DNA of 64,000 nucleotides from [Leptolyngbya] sp. PCC 7376 (lineage in GTDB: Bacteria > Cyanobacteriota > Cyanobacteriia > Cyanobacteriales > MRBY01): positions 2,030,036 through 2,094,035 of the forward strand of contig NC_019683.1 of assembly GCF_000316605.1 (NCBI RefSeq). Reading direction: 5' to 3'. The notes under the pieces are model-generated. The model had not been told where the DNA came from. It did not search any database and saw only the letters and a list, made by a program, of their open reading frames with translations. A program made the position numbers and the translations under genes. This document shows positions 37,221-47,158 of this stretch, in pieces. The stretch's first letter is position 1. Every line of letters begins with the position of its first letter.

Positions 37221-37964
37221 TTAAGCGTCGCCGTTATACTTCACCAAGACACCGGGAGACCGCTGAATCGGTAACACGTCAAAGGTATTACTCTCCGCGC
37301 AATAGATAATGTCTTTTTCTTTATTTAAACCAAGTAAGCGTTGACCGTGGCTCGCAAGCTTTAATAAGCCCACCAGATCATCTTGCCATTGTTGGTATAA
37401 GGCGATCGCCCCAAGCACTTCATCGTTACCAAGGGTCGCTGGATCAGAATTTTCGACCCATAATGCTGCGGCGATCGCCCCAGCACAGACCGTATCCTCT
37501 AAAGAATAATCCCCTTGCCAGCCAGAACCAACGAACCAAACCGTTTCGGGTTGCTTCGCCTTCAAATAATCGATAACGGACTGGACATTAATCTGAGCCG
37601 CCGTGAGCACTGTTTCGGCTTTCTCAACCCGCTTTAATGCTCTTGTTCCATTGGTTGTCGTCAAAAATAATCGTTTATCAGCAACAACATCGGGTGTGCA
37701 ATTTAGAGGAGAGTTGCCCAGCTCAAACCCTTCAACCTGCTTACCGCCACGTTCTCCTGCCCGTAAACGCTTTGCTTCCGGCCATGCTTCACTCGCCTCA
37801 AACAACTGATCAACATCAGCAAAAGTTTGTACGGCTTCTGCCCCAGCATTTAGAGCTGTGGCGATGGTGGTGGTGGCCCGTAAAACATCGATAACGACGG
37901 CACAATCGGGTAGCTGTTGATCCGCAGGGGCTGCCTCAGGGGTGTGATAAACGAAAAGCTTCAC
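37221..37964 (-). CDS. comB: 2-phosphosulfolactate phosphatase family protein
   Basis: 247 residues with the ComB pattern: [54 protein letters not shown] and [21 protein letters not shown]. The founding enzyme makes sulfolactate for coenzyme M; cyanobacteria do not make coenzyme M, so the physiological substrate is unclear. Alone, convergent with psaM. Confidence 0.9.
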   Translation of the reverse strand: MKLFVYHTPEAAPADQQLPDCAVVIDVLRATTTIATALNAGAEAVQTFADVDQLFEASEAWPEAKRLRAGERGGKQVEGFELGNSPLNCTPDVVADKRLFLTTTNGTRALKRVEKAETVLTAAQINVQSVIDYLKAKQPETVWFVGSGWQGDYSLEDTVCAGAIAAALWVENSDPATLGNDEVLGAIALYQQWQDDLVGLLKLASHGQRLLGLNKEKDIIYCAESNTFDVLPIQRSPGVLVKYNGDA

Positions 37965-38209
37965 GCACTATGTCCAAACGAAGAGTCCTGAATAGAGTAT
38001 CAAATAACCACATACGTGATATCAATCACTTTTTTTCGTGATCCGATAGCTTTGTTTTTAGAGGTGATACGCTAAATTCTAGATAGTTGACCTCAGTGTG
38101 CCTGTTCTAAAGTTTTAGAGCAAGATTTGCTGTCGTCCATCTGCGCTCTATCAAACATCTCTAGTTGATTCCAGTATTATTACTTGTGTCCCTAGGGTTG
38201 AAGCCTTTC

Positions 38210-38581
38210 ATGTTCCGTCCTTCCCAACCGTCCAGTCATTCAAAAAATACGAAGGTTGATCAGAGCGGGCGATCGCCCATCAAATTTGGATTCAGCACTG
38301 GCGGTAATGATGGCAGTTTTCCCATCGACCTTATTCGTTTCAGTATTCAGGCTGAGCAGCGTAAACCAAGAAAACAACGTCCTTCCCAAAACACTTATAT
38401 TTCACCCCATGCAGCGCCGCTGATTAGTATTAATCGCCGTGATGTAACAACGCTAGATGAGCTATTTTTGCGGGATGATATCACTGAAATTGCTAATGAG
38501 ATCTCTATTGTTCTAGAGCAAATTTTGCCGACTCCCTGCTGGGAAGATGACCCATTTGATGTTGTAAAGATTTTAATTTAG
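38210..38581 (+). CDS. Hypothetical protein, 123 aa
   Basis: Start at ATG 38210 (MFRPSQPSSH); a TTG at 38165 would add 15 hydrophobic residues. A low-complexity basic N-terminal half (RKPRKQRPSQ) and an acidic C-terminal half (LDELFLRDDITEIANEISIV). No recognised domain. It ends 60 bp before the Ser/Thr kinase gene on the same strand, which may indicate linkage. Confidence 0.55.
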   Translation: MFRPSQPSSHSKNTKVDQSGRSPIKFGFSTGGNDGSFPIDLIRFSIQAEQRKPRKQRPSQNTYISPHAAPLISINRRDVTTLDELFLRDDITEIANEISIVLEQILPTPCWEDDPFDVVKILI

Positions 38582-38641
38582 ACAAAAAATTGCCCCAGAT
38601 AGATTGTTTACCATAGCCCTAGAGCAACGATGGACTAAGCC

Positions 38642-40003
38642 ATGGAGTCAGGGCGGGTTTTAAATAAGCGTTATCAGCTAGTGACCCAGATGGGTCGTAA
38701 TGCTGGGCGACAAACTTGGCTAGCAAAAGATTTAGGTTCACCACAGCAGGAATCGGTAACAATCAAGCTATTGACCTTCGGCGGGGATGTGCAATGGCAA
38801 GCTCTCAAACTATTTGAGCGGGAAGCGCAAACGTTAAAGCAACTCCAGCATGAGTTTATTCCACGCTATCGGGATTATTTTTCGATTGATGATCGCTACC
38901 TATGGTTTGGGTTAGTGCAGGAATATATTCCGGGGTCTTCACTCAAAGAGCTTTTAGATCAAGGTCGAAGATTTACAGAGACAGAGATTAAGGCGATCGC
39001 CCGCCAAATTTTAAATATTTTGCTGTATCTCCACCAGCTCAATCCTCAGATTTTGCATCGGGACATTAAACCCAGCAATTTAATCCAAGGGGAAGATAAC
39101 AAGATTTATCTCGTCGATTTTGGCGCCGTACAGGATAAAGCAGTATCTGAGGGGTCAACTTTTACTGTGATTGGCACCTATGGCTACTGTCCCCTAGAGC
39201 AATTTGGAGGAAAGGCTTGCCCCGCATCAGATCTCTATGCCCTTGGTGCAACATTAATTCATTTGTTAACAGGAGTAGCGCCAGGTGATTTGCCCACAAA
39301 AAATCTCCGTTTAAATTTTCGCCCACTGATCACGGCAGATACGCATTTATTAGATTGGCTGGAAAAGCTTGTGGAGCCAGCCCTAGAAAATCGTTTAAGT
39401 TCAGCGACAGATGCTTTAGAACAGCTCAATCGACCATCATTAGCTAGCGTCGTTAATCGCCAAGGCAAAATCCGTATCCATAAACCATGGCAGAGTTCGA
39501 TTGTGTTGAAAGCTTTTGCTGATCGCCTCGAAATCTCGATTCCACGCCATCGATTTCGCACGTTTACTGACTATCTCCATGGGCTTCATCTAGCAGCATA
39601 TGCTGGTGTCGTTATTTTGCTGTTATTCACTAGCCCAGGAGCGCTTTGGTGGTCTCTGAGTTGGTTAATGTTGTGGGGTTTCATGGGGTGGCGATCGCTA
39701 ACCCATTTATTTCGCGAAACCCAAATTCTGTTTAATCGCAACACCTTTACAATCACCAAAAATATCTGGGGATTTAAATATTTTTCATCGAAGGGCATCA
39801 CTGCCAAGGTACAAGATATTTCTCTAGCCCATCAAACGGCCACTGGCTGGGGCGCTAATGTCTATAAGCCCAGCACAATTATGATGACCTGCGAGGCATT
39901 GCTCAACGAGAGGCGATATGACCGGCGGAATTTCGGTGAAGGGTTAGATGAGGATGAATTAATTTGGTTAGCCCAAGAAATCCGACGATGGCTATTTGAT
40001 TAG
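38642..40003 (+). CDS. Serine/threonine protein kinase with C-terminal membrane region
   Basis: 453 residues. The kinase domain (about 10-270) has a catalytic loop HRDIKPSNL and DFGAVQ (DFG-type). The glycine-rich loop is degenerate (VTQMGRNAGRQTWLA), and the likely ATP-binding Lys is in VTIKLLTFG. Two adjacent hydrophobic segments (AYAGVVILLLFTSPG and WWSLSWLMLWGFMGW, about 320-350) anchor it, followed by a cytosolic domain of about 100 residues. Typical cyanobacterial Hanks-type kinase; the target is unknown. Confidence 0.9.
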   Translation: MESGRVLNKRYQLVTQMGRNAGRQTWLAKDLGSPQQESVTIKLLTFGGDVQWQALKLFEREAQTLKQLQHEFIPRYRDYFSIDDRYLWFGLVQEYIPGSSLKELLDQGRRFTETEIKAIARQILNILLYLHQLNPQILHRDIKPSNLIQGEDNKIYLVDFGAVQDKAVSEGSTFTVIGTYGYCPLEQFGGKACPASDLYALGATLIHLLTGVAPGDLPTKNLRLNFRPLITADTHLLDWLEKLVEPALENRLSSATDALEQLNRPSLASVVNRQGKIRIHKPWQSSIVLKAFADRLEISIPRHRFRTFTDYLHGLHLAAYAGVVILLLFTSPGALWWSLSWLMLWGFMGWRSLTHLFRETQILFNRNTFTITKNIWGFKYFSSKGITAKVQDISLAHQTATGWGANVYKPSTIMMTCEALLNERRYDRRNFGEGLDEDELIWLAQEIRRWLFD

Positions 40004-40058
40004 GGCAGAAATGGCGGCGATCGCCTCCCCTAACTCAAACACTGCTAGCACAGTATTT

Positions 40059-42707
40059 TTATTTAGACGTCATTGTCCAAACACCATCCCATGCATCGGA
40101 AGGCGGATGAGCAAAGAAATATTGACAGCGCTGCATATGCAACTTGGCTGATTTGTCATGGCTAGACACTTCTAAAACCCGTGCAAACTGCGTTAATGCC
40201 CTAGCAAACTGGCGACTGAGGTAAAACTTTCGCGCTTGATGATAAAGCTCAATCACTTGCTCTTGCTTTGGCGTAATTGTCTCCGAGGCCAAGCCCACCA
40301 GCTCATAAATCGAAACCGGCTTTTTCTTGCCCTTTACAATAATTCGATCGAGTTCACGCACCACCAAATTTTCAGGACAATAATTGTAGGTATTTTCGCT
40401 AATGATAATATCGCAACCATACTGCTTACTCGCTCCTTCCAGACGAGAACTAAGGTTTACCCCATCACCAATCGCCGTAAACTCCATCCGTTTACTGGAG
40501 CCGATATTACCGCTAATCACGAGGTCAGAGTTAATGCCAATCCCGATCCGGATTTGTTCTTTGCCATCCGCAGCACGTCTCGCATTAAAGTCAGCAAGAC
40601 GGTGACGCATTTCTACAGCAGTTTGCAAAGATTCCCAAGCATGTTCTTCAAGAGGTAAAGGCGAGCCGAAGACCGCCATAATCGCATCGCCAATGTACTT
40701 GTCGAGAGTACCTTTGTGCTTAAAGACAGCCTCCACCATCGTTTCAAAATACTCATTGAGCATACTGACCACTTCTTCTGCTTCAAGCTTTTCGGTCAGA
40801 CTGGTATAGCTCCGAATATCTGAGAACAGAACGCTAACTTCCTTGCGATCGCCTCCAAGTTCGACACTGCCGCTTTCAAGAAGCTGCTCCGCCAAATCTT
40901 GGGTCATGTAGCGATACATCGTGCTCTTTAGACGCTTTTCATCACTAATATCATCCATCACCACCAGCGCACCATAAACGTTGGTAGCATCTGTCGCGTT
41001 ACTAATCGAGTTAATCCAAAGATTAACGCTATGCTCTTCTCCGGCAGAGGAAATTAACGGTTGATCCGGGTAATATTGCTCCCGATCCTTGGCCACATCC
41101 TTCGGTGCCAAAGCCCGATCTAACCATTTAGAAAATTCACCTGTTTTGGAAACATCCGCTTTGTCGGTAATATCAGCCGTTTTAATTTCGACCAACTCAC
41201 CCATTTGTTTCCCTTCTAGGGGATCATCCGCATCAAAGCCAAGTAGTTCTTTCGCTTTTTCGTTGGCCGCAATAATAATGCCATGGCGGTCAGTGGAAAT
41301 CACACCATTGGTGAGACTCCGCAAAATATCACGCTGCATCTGCTCCTGCTGTTTCACCTGTGCAAAGAGCTTTGCATTCTGAAGGGCTACACCTGCCTGA
41401 ATATTAAAGGCACGCATAAACTCTTGGTCACCACGGTTAAAACTCGCTCGCCACTGCTCTGGTGGTTCCGGCCAATTTTCCGGGTCATAGGGTGGAAATT
41501 CTCCTTGCTTTTCCTTGTTAACAAGCTGGGTCACACCGATGAGTTCACCATCAGAGTTAAACACAGGCATACAAAGCAAACTACAGGTTCTAAAGTTCGT
41601 CGTTTGGTCAATTTTCTGTGAATTCGCAGAATCTTCGTCGTCGTAAAGGTCAAAGCCAATATTGAGCGTATAGCCATCTTTCGGGCGATCGCTCACCAAA
41701 TTTCTTGCTGCAACTTTCCCCACATAACCCACACCCACAGGCACTCGTAACTCTTTAATCTCGTCGCCAATAGGAATTTTGGTCCAGAGATCATGACGAT
41801 CATGGTCTATAAGCCAGAGGGTACTGCGCGCGGCATTCATCAGCTTTTTCGCCGCATCCATCACCGTATTTAGGGTGGTGTCTAGATCGAGATTGCCCTT
41901 ACTGAGGGAATTAGTCGCATCGATTAATGCTTGAGCCGCGCGTTGCCGCTGAGTTGCCTTATAAAAAGACCGCGAGGATTCGAGAATGAGACGAATGGAA
42001 GGTGCGAAATCCTTAAACAGGGCAATATCATGCTCTGTAAAGCCATCATGGGATACCCGTTGCTCTAATGATGCACTCGGATCGTGGGGCGATTTAACTT
42101 TATTAATCAGCTGCACCACAGCAACTAATTCATCATCTTCATTGACGAGGGGCAATGCCAACATCGTGTAAGTACGATAATGGTTGCGCTTATCAAATTC
42201 TTTCGCAGCCGTAGAGCGAGGATCATCGTAAAAATCGAAGGGAATATTCACCACCTTCTTAAAGGTTGCGGCTTCCCCTGCAATACCTTTATCCGCCGGA
42301 ATCCTAATTTCTAAGGGCTTACCTGTATCATCCCTCGCCACAATTGACCAAAGTTGATGCTGTTCTTCATCGAGGAGAAAAATCGAGGTGCGATCAGCAG
42401 ACAGAAGTTCCCCAGTTTTCTGAGTAATCGACTGCAACATGTCGTTGAGAATTGCGTCGAAACCCTGACTATCAAGAACATCATCGAGCATCCCCAAGGT
42501 TTGATGAAAGACTCGGAGTTTATCTTCAACGCCAGTGACAACTTCTCGGAAACTATCCTGATTTAGAGGCGCGAGAAACGCGGAAAAATTCCCTCGGGTT
42601 GAAACGAGGGCACTGCCGGGTTGATTGTCGTAGTCAGCGGAATTGGAGTTTATATCACCCTCTGGTACAACGTCGATGGTAGCTTGCGGGTAAGGGGATG
42701 TTGTCAT
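40059..42707 (-). CDS. Adenylate cyclase with two GAF domains and a PAS domain
   Basis: 882 residues. Order: GAF (about 75-245), GAF (about 285-450), PAS (about 480-600), class III cyclase domain (about 640-800), helical tail. The cyclase has metal Asp in VSVLFSDIRSYTSL, the Lys of LDKYIGDAIMAVFG and the Thr of EFTAIGDGVNLSSRLE, a Lys/Thr pair predicting ATP specificity. The GAFs carry no obvious NKFDE salt-bridge block that I could read completely, although LINKVKSPHD and LVNKEKQGEFPPYD resemble it, so cyclic-nucleotide feedback binding as in CyaB1 is plausible. Soluble. Confidence 0.92.
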   Translation of the reverse strand: MTTSPYPQATIDVVPEGDINSNSADYDNQPGSALVSTRGNFSAFLAPLNQDSFREVVTGVEDKLRVFHQTLGMLDDVLDSQGFDAILNDMLQSITQKTGELLSADRTSIFLLDEEQHQLWSIVARDDTGKPLEIRIPADKGIAGEAATFKKVVNIPFDFYDDPRSTAAKEFDKRNHYRTYTMLALPLVNEDDELVAVVQLINKVKSPHDPSASLEQRVSHDGFTEHDIALFKDFAPSIRLILESSRSFYKATQRQRAAQALIDATNSLSKGNLDLDTTLNTVMDAAKKLMNAARSTLWLIDHDRHDLWTKIPIGDEIKELRVPVGVGYVGKVAARNLVSDRPKDGYTLNIGFDLYDDEDSANSQKIDQTTNFRTCSLLCMPVFNSDGELIGVTQLVNKEKQGEFPPYDPENWPEPPEQWRASFNRGDQEFMRAFNIQAGVALQNAKLFAQVKQQEQMQRDILRSLTNGVISTDRHGIIIAANEKAKELLGFDADDPLEGKQMGELVEIKTADITDKADVSKTGEFSKWLDRALAPKDVAKDREQYYPDQPLISSAGEEHSVNLWINSISNATDATNVYGALVVMDDISDEKRLKSTMYRYMTQDLAEQLLESGSVELGGDRKEVSVLFSDIRSYTSLTEKLEAEEVVSMLNEYFETMVEAVFKHKGTLDKYIGDAIMAVFGSPLPLEEHAWESLQTAVEMRHRLADFNARRAADGKEQIRIGIGINSDLVISGNIGSSKRMEFTAIGDGVNLSSRLEGASKQYGCDIIISENTYNYCPENLVVRELDRIIVKGKKKPVSIYELVGLASETITPKQEQVIELYHQARKFYLSRQFARALTQFARVLEVSSHDKSAKLHMQRCQYFFAHPPSDAWDGVWTMTSK

Positions 42708-43077
42708 GTCCCGTTCTCACGTAGTTGATGGTTAGATGGCAGGTTGTTGTGCTATACCGCTAAATTAACTGATCTTCTGCTTTACCAGTGTAATGCTTTG
42801 GCAAAATATGAACATTTACCGTAGGGCAGAGTAGAAAACAGTGATCTGGCTTAAGTCAGGAAAGGATCGTTTCTTGGATCTTCAAATCTACAGTGGTAGG
42901 TACCACCCTGCATAGGGTTATTGGTTACAAATATTAGGGGAAGATTCCGTTTTAAAACGTATAGTGTGTTGTTATCTGAATATTTTTTCAGGATCTTAGG
43001 TGAACTATTTTGCGGAACGTGGAATAGGGCAACTGAAGTTATGGGTGTCAATTAACGGTTGGGACGGGGAAGGCCTA

Positions 43078-43629
43078 ATGTCTGAAGCTTTTAAGGATTT
43101 TTTAAATTATTTTGAGGGTGATCGCCAGCCCTATCCCTGGACACTAAATTCTGGGGCGATCGCCGATGATTTGGAGCGAGAGTTAGAACCAATCTCTGAG
43201 ATGGAGGAAGCTGATTTAGCAAACCGCTCTCAGCGTTTTTTTGAGAATTTAGAGCCGCTTATTCAGAATAGTCAAGGGTCTATTGAGACGACTTTATTTA
43301 CACGGATTGGAAATTTTTTACCGCGTCAGCAGTGCCTTGACATTCTTAAGATTTGTCAAGAGAAACGGGATCTAGCAAAGGATTTCAGTGAGCAATTGCA
43401 ACTGGCGATCGCCGATCTATTGCCGCAATGGAACGGAGAGGATCGAGCAATTTTAATGCGATCTTATGCGGGAGCGTTTCGGGGTGGCGTAGAGATGGAT
43501 AGCCGAAAGCTCACTTCTTCTAATAAAAGTTGGGAGGCAATGTCAGCGGTGGAACAAGCTCAATATGTGGTGGCGATCGCCGATTTCGTTTTAACAGAAC
43601 TAAACGAGACGGACAAAACAAATCGATAA
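43078..43629 (+). CDS. Conserved cyanobacterial hypothetical protein
   Basis: 183 residues from ATG 43078 (MSEAFKDFLNYFEGDRQPYP); a GTG at 43000 would extend it by 26 residues of poor family fit. Mainly helical and acidic, with no signal peptide. No domain recognised. Convergent with the HD protein gene (15 bp apart). Confidence 0.65.
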   Translation: MSEAFKDFLNYFEGDRQPYPWTLNSGAIADDLERELEPISEMEEADLANRSQRFFENLEPLIQNSQGSIETTLFTRIGNFLPRQQCLDILKICQEKRDLAKDFSEQLQLAIADLLPQWNGEDRAILMRSYAGAFRGGVEMDSRKLTSSNKSWEAMSAVEQAQYVVAIADFVLTELNETDKTNR

Positions 43630-43643
43630 AGCTCTTCTGGGAT

Positions 43644-44606
43644 TTAGAGGGTGACAGGAATGCGGTCAAAGCGAAAGTAATTTAACAATTCTTCGAGGCT
43701 GGTATCGGAGCTGGTGGGTGTTGTCGTCTTTAATTCTTCGAGGGTGCGTTGGTTTGCATAGCTAAACACTTCATTCTGGAGTGTGACAAGCGATTGGGCA
43801 GGTAAAGAGCTGGTTTCTACAGCAAGACGATTAATACGTCCGGTCGCAAAGCCAATCTGAAAACGGGCACGGCCCAGCAAATTATCTCGTAAAGCAATTT
43901 TCGTTTCATGGGGATATTGCTCAATTTCCTGGGGATGGAGCACGAGGGGCACAAAATCTAAGTTTTCCTCTAGGAAAATTTCTCGTCCTTCTTGGCGAAA
44001 AGCATCAATGCCTTCAACAACTAAAGCGCCAATATCAGCAAGGGCAAGGATAACCGCCACTTTGGATTTTTCTTCATCAGTATAGAGATAAGGCTGAAAA
44101 ATAGCGCGGTCACTGGGATCAAAGTCACAAATCGTCGCCGAGATTGCTTCTCGCAAAACCTCACAATCCGCATCAGAGAATTGCAGTTCCGGACGGTCAG
44201 GGTGTTGGTTAGCTAAATCTGCATTCAGTTCAGCGATCGCGCCTAATAGTTTATCAATCGTTTTATTTTCGCTGACCCCCATTTCTCGACGGCGGGCTTG
44301 CCAAGGTTTCAGAGGCAAAAACTCTTGCACCATATCATGGGCGATCGCCGCAAGACTCAATAGACCACGCATTCGTTCTAAATCGAGTGAGTCATGGAGT
44401 TGATTCAGTTCTGCTTGCCAATGGGGGCGCACTGCATCAAAAATCAATTCTGCTCGCCGTCGTACTCCCTGCACATGGGCAAAATTGTGGAAATACAGCA
44501 TTTTATCGGCTGTTTCCAATTCCATTTGATGCCGCACATAGCCCATCATTAATTCAACAGAATCTTTAAAAGACTGGGGCGATCGCTGAATTTTTAAGTG
44601 GGTCAT
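43644..44606 (-). CDS. HD-domain-like phosphohydrolase
   Basis: 320 residues from ATG 44606. The metal-binding pattern of an HD fold is visible: His in FHNFAHVQGVRRRAELIF, the HD pair in LAAIAHDMVQEF, and the late Asp in VILALADIGALVVEG. Cytosolic. The substrate is unknown; such proteins can hydrolyse nucleotides or signalling phosphodiesters. Confidence 0.75.
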   Translation of the reverse strand: MTHLKIQRSPQSFKDSVELMMGYVRHQMELETADKMLYFHNFAHVQGVRRRAELIFDAVRPHWQAELNQLHDSLDLERMRGLLSLAAIAHDMVQEFLPLKPWQARRREMGVSENKTIDKLLGAIAELNADLANQHPDRPELQFSDADCEVLREAISATICDFDPSDRAIFQPYLYTDEEKSKVAVILALADIGALVVEGIDAFRQEGREIFLEENLDFVPLVLHPQEIEQYPHETKIALRDNLLGRARFQIGFATGRINRLAVETSSLPAQSLVTLQNEVFSYANQRTLEELKTTTPTSSDTSLEELLNYFRFDRIPVTL

Positions 44607-44692
44607 GGTTAAAGTCACCAAGAAATTTACGATTAATGATTAATGATGCGAGCCAAACATTAGCGTGATGCTGACAACAATTCTATTGCGCT

Positions 44693-45997
44693 CTAGGATC
44701 TTTGCCACTGTCCCCAAATCGCAAGAGTTAAACCGGGTCTTTGTATATTCACAAACATTGTCCGGCCATCTGGAGAAAAACACACGCCAGCCAGCTCACT
44801 ATCGTTCAGTGCATTCCGCCCAAATTTATAGCAATTGCCCGTCGGAGTCACGCCATAAAGACATTGAGGTTGTACGCCATCCTCACACACTATTAAATCG
44901 CCAAAAGGCGCCATCGTCAGATTATCAGGATATTGAAAGACGCTACCGCGAACTGCTTCGAGAAAAAGACTTAGTTGATTTGTGGCTGGCTCATAGCTGA
45001 AGATTTGACCTTGGTTGCGATCGCCACCACTGGTACAAGTCCAATATATTTTGCCTTGACCATAGATCATCCCTTCGCCTCGCTTAAAAATAGCTGCCCC
45101 TTTTGCCTGGGCTTCATAGCGAAGGGTGTCGTCTTCAGGGTCAATATTATCTAGGGGAATCCATTCAACGGAAAAAGGTTGATTTTGCGGAAAAGCTTTC
45201 GTGGTATCCCGGGTCGGTTGTCCGGCGATCGCCAGGGCCTCTAAAGTCCCTCCTTCAGAAAGATGTTGGCACTTATTAGGTCGAAAACGATAAATACAGC
45301 TATCGTTACGATCTTCAGTTTGATAGACAAAACCTGTCGCAGGATCAACGGCGATCGCCTCGTGATTAAATCGTCCCATCGCTTTAAGCGGCACAGGAAC
45401 CGTTAAAGCTTCAGGAGAAACCTCGAAATTGTAGCCATGCTTTTGACGCAGAGAGCTATTTAGTTTCGGCGTACTAATATCCTCTTCACAGCTCACCCAT
45501 GTGCCCCAAGGCGTTGTGCCACCTGCGCAATTCCGAATCGTCCCCGCCAACGAAATATAGTGTTGTTCTAGTTCTCGTTGTTTATTGATGACAAGGGTTG
45601 TAGTACCTCCCGTCGCCAGTTCATCGTAATGATAATCTGCGGCGGCGATCGCCCCTGGAGTTTGCCCAAGGCCGACTTCATGGTTACAAATGAGCGCTGT
45701 TTTGCCATCTGCAATCGGAAAAGCAGCCATCCCATCCGGAGCTAGCGGCACCTTACCACCATCACTTAAGTTGCCGCCGCTATAAGCCAAAACTTTGTAC
45801 TGAAATCCTTCCGGTAAATCAAAAATGCCATCCGGATCAGGTAACAGTGCTCCAAACCTATCCTGTGCAAGCGTCGGCACTCCAGCTGCTACACGACGAT
45901 AGTGGCTTTTGAGAGGGGAAAGCATTGTCGTACCAACGGCGCTAGCCCCTAACAATGTTAAAAAATTACGGCGAGAGAAAGACACAGAGTTACACAA
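44693..45997 (-). CDS. phoX: PhoX-family phosphatase, Tat-exported
   Basis: 434 residues. Twin-arginine signal SRRNFLTLLGASAVG near the N-terminus. The body has DUF839/PhoX motifs: ICNHEVGLG, CAGGTTPWGTWVSCEED, GRFNHEAIAVDPATGFVYQTED, and a terminal CFSPDGRTMFVNIQRPG. PhoX enzymes use Ca and Fe and release phosphate from organophosphates in the periplasm. This is a shorter member, so true alkaline phosphatase activity is likely but not certain. Confidence 0.85.
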   Translation of the reverse strand: MCNSVSFSRRNFLTLLGASAVGTTMLSPLKSHYRRVAAGVPTLAQDRFGALLPDPDGIFDLPEGFQYKVLAYSGGNLSDGGKVPLAPDGMAAFPIADGKTALICNHEVGLGQTPGAIAAADYHYDELATGGTTTLVINKQRELEQHYISLAGTIRNCAGGTTPWGTWVSCEEDISTPKLNSSLRQKHGYNFEVSPEALTVPVPLKAMGRFNHEAIAVDPATGFVYQTEDRNDSCIYRFRPNKCQHLSEGGTLEALAIAGQPTRDTTKAFPQNQPFSVEWIPLDNIDPEDDTLRYEAQAKGAAIFKRGEGMIYGQGKIYWTCTSGGDRNQGQIFSYEPATNQLSLFLEAVRGSVFQYPDNLTMAPFGDLIVCEDGVQPQCLYGVTPTGNCYKFGRNALNDSELAGVCFSPDGRTMFVNIQRPGLTLAIWGQWQRS

Positions 45998-46117
45998 AAT
46001 TTTTAGACAACAATATCTTAACTAGATCCTCACATTAGAGTCCTATTCAGTTCAATTTTCTATCCACTCTTTTCTCAATCAACGACAAGCCAAAGCTAAA
46101 AACGAAAATCTCAATTT

Positions 46118-46642
46118 TCAATAACGAGTTGTTTGACAATAGCTTGCAGAAATTGTTGTTAAGTCATTACGGGTATAAACACCAGATCTCATCATGCCCA
46201 GACCATTTGAAATGACCATACAACGTTTAAAGTTAGTCGATTCACTATAGACCACAATTGTTCGTAGAGACCCTGTATTTCCACGATAGCTAAAACTCAC
46301 TTTTTTACTATTCGCACGATTATATTTAATACGAGCATCCTCTAAAGTTTCATTACCTGTCACAGAGCAATCAGACGTTAAAACACCATTTTCACTATTA
46401 TTTTCTGGCAAAAACATTGTACAGGTTTTGCTGTTACGTATTGCATTTCTTTGGGCTAACTGGAGCATTGCTCGCAACTCACTAAAAGCACTATCAACTT
46501 TTGCTCTCGCCAAAAATCCTAATAAACTCGGTGAGGCGATCGCCGCTGTTATGCCGAGCAGCAGTATTACTGCAAGAATTTCAAGCAAGGTAAAACCTCG
46601 AGAATTACCGTCAGAATAAACATGTCGCCGCTCAAACATCAC
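46118..46642 (-). CDS. Type IV pilin-like / GspH-type minor pseudopilin
   Basis: 174 residues. A class III prepilin leader ends in the RGFTLLEI cleavage/methylation motif, with Glu5 present, followed by the hydrophobic helix LAVILLLGITAAIASPSLL. The C-terminal globular domain has Cys residues (TCTMF, SDCSV, KRCMV, SYCQT) able to form two disulfides. Probably exported by the type IV pilus machinery as a minor pilin; no other pil genes are nearby. Confidence 0.85.
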   Translation of the reverse strand: MMFERRHVYSDGNSRGFTLLEILAVILLLGITAAIASPSLLGFLARAKVDSAFSELRAMLQLAQRNAIRNSKTCTMFLPENNSENGVLTSDCSVTGNETLEDARIKYNRANSKKVSFSYRGNTGSLRTIVVYSESTNFKRCMVISNGLGMMRSGVYTRNDLTTISASYCQTTRY

Positions 46643-46860
46643 AATTCAACACTAACTTCCCAGTGATTATGACGTAAGTAGGAACGTAAAAACGACACTT
46701 TACAAAAATTTCTTTTTTAAAGCACTTTTCGACATTCACCAAATCCTTGTAGTTAGCATCTCCGTCCAGTCGAGATATATTGCACACAGGAATTCATGCT
46801 TAAAAAATATTGATCAAATCAGATTTCCATTGAATGCAATCCCAATACACAAAAAAATCC
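46643..46860. other. Intergenic DNA upstream of the pseudopilin gene
   Basis: AT-rich, no gene seen. Probably holds the pseudopilin promoter (minus strand); no clear box could be assigned. Confidence 0.4.
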
Positions 46861-46918
46861 CTAGTCAAATTCTTAAATATATTTTATTTCTAGTCAAATT
46901 CTTAAATATATTTTATTT
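46861..46918. repeat. Perfect 29-bp tandem duplication
   Basis: Two identical adjacent 29-bp units (46861-46889, 46890-46918), each starting CTAGTCAAATTC and ending ATTTTATTT. Within the pseudopilin-SPFH intergenic gap; no function evident. Confidence 0.9.
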
Positions 46919-47158
46919 AGAGAACAGATAGATATCGAAGATGCCTTCTTAGAAAATAGACGAACAAGTCTCATCAGTATCCCTTATTTGAAGCTAGAAT
47001 TTCAGCACCTGAGCTCAGAGAAAAGCCACCTATTATAACCCTTAAAAACATTGTGAACCATAAAGCAATATTTAGGTAAATTAAGCCGAGATTCCAGAGT
47101 TAAAAGACAAATGTTAACCTCGAATAAATAATGCTTTGATGTATTCGAGCAAAGAATA

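Noticed and set aside
44665-45000. Plus-strand ORF opposite phoX
   Set aside because: The minus strand carries the full PhoX protein in that stretch; this is a shadow.
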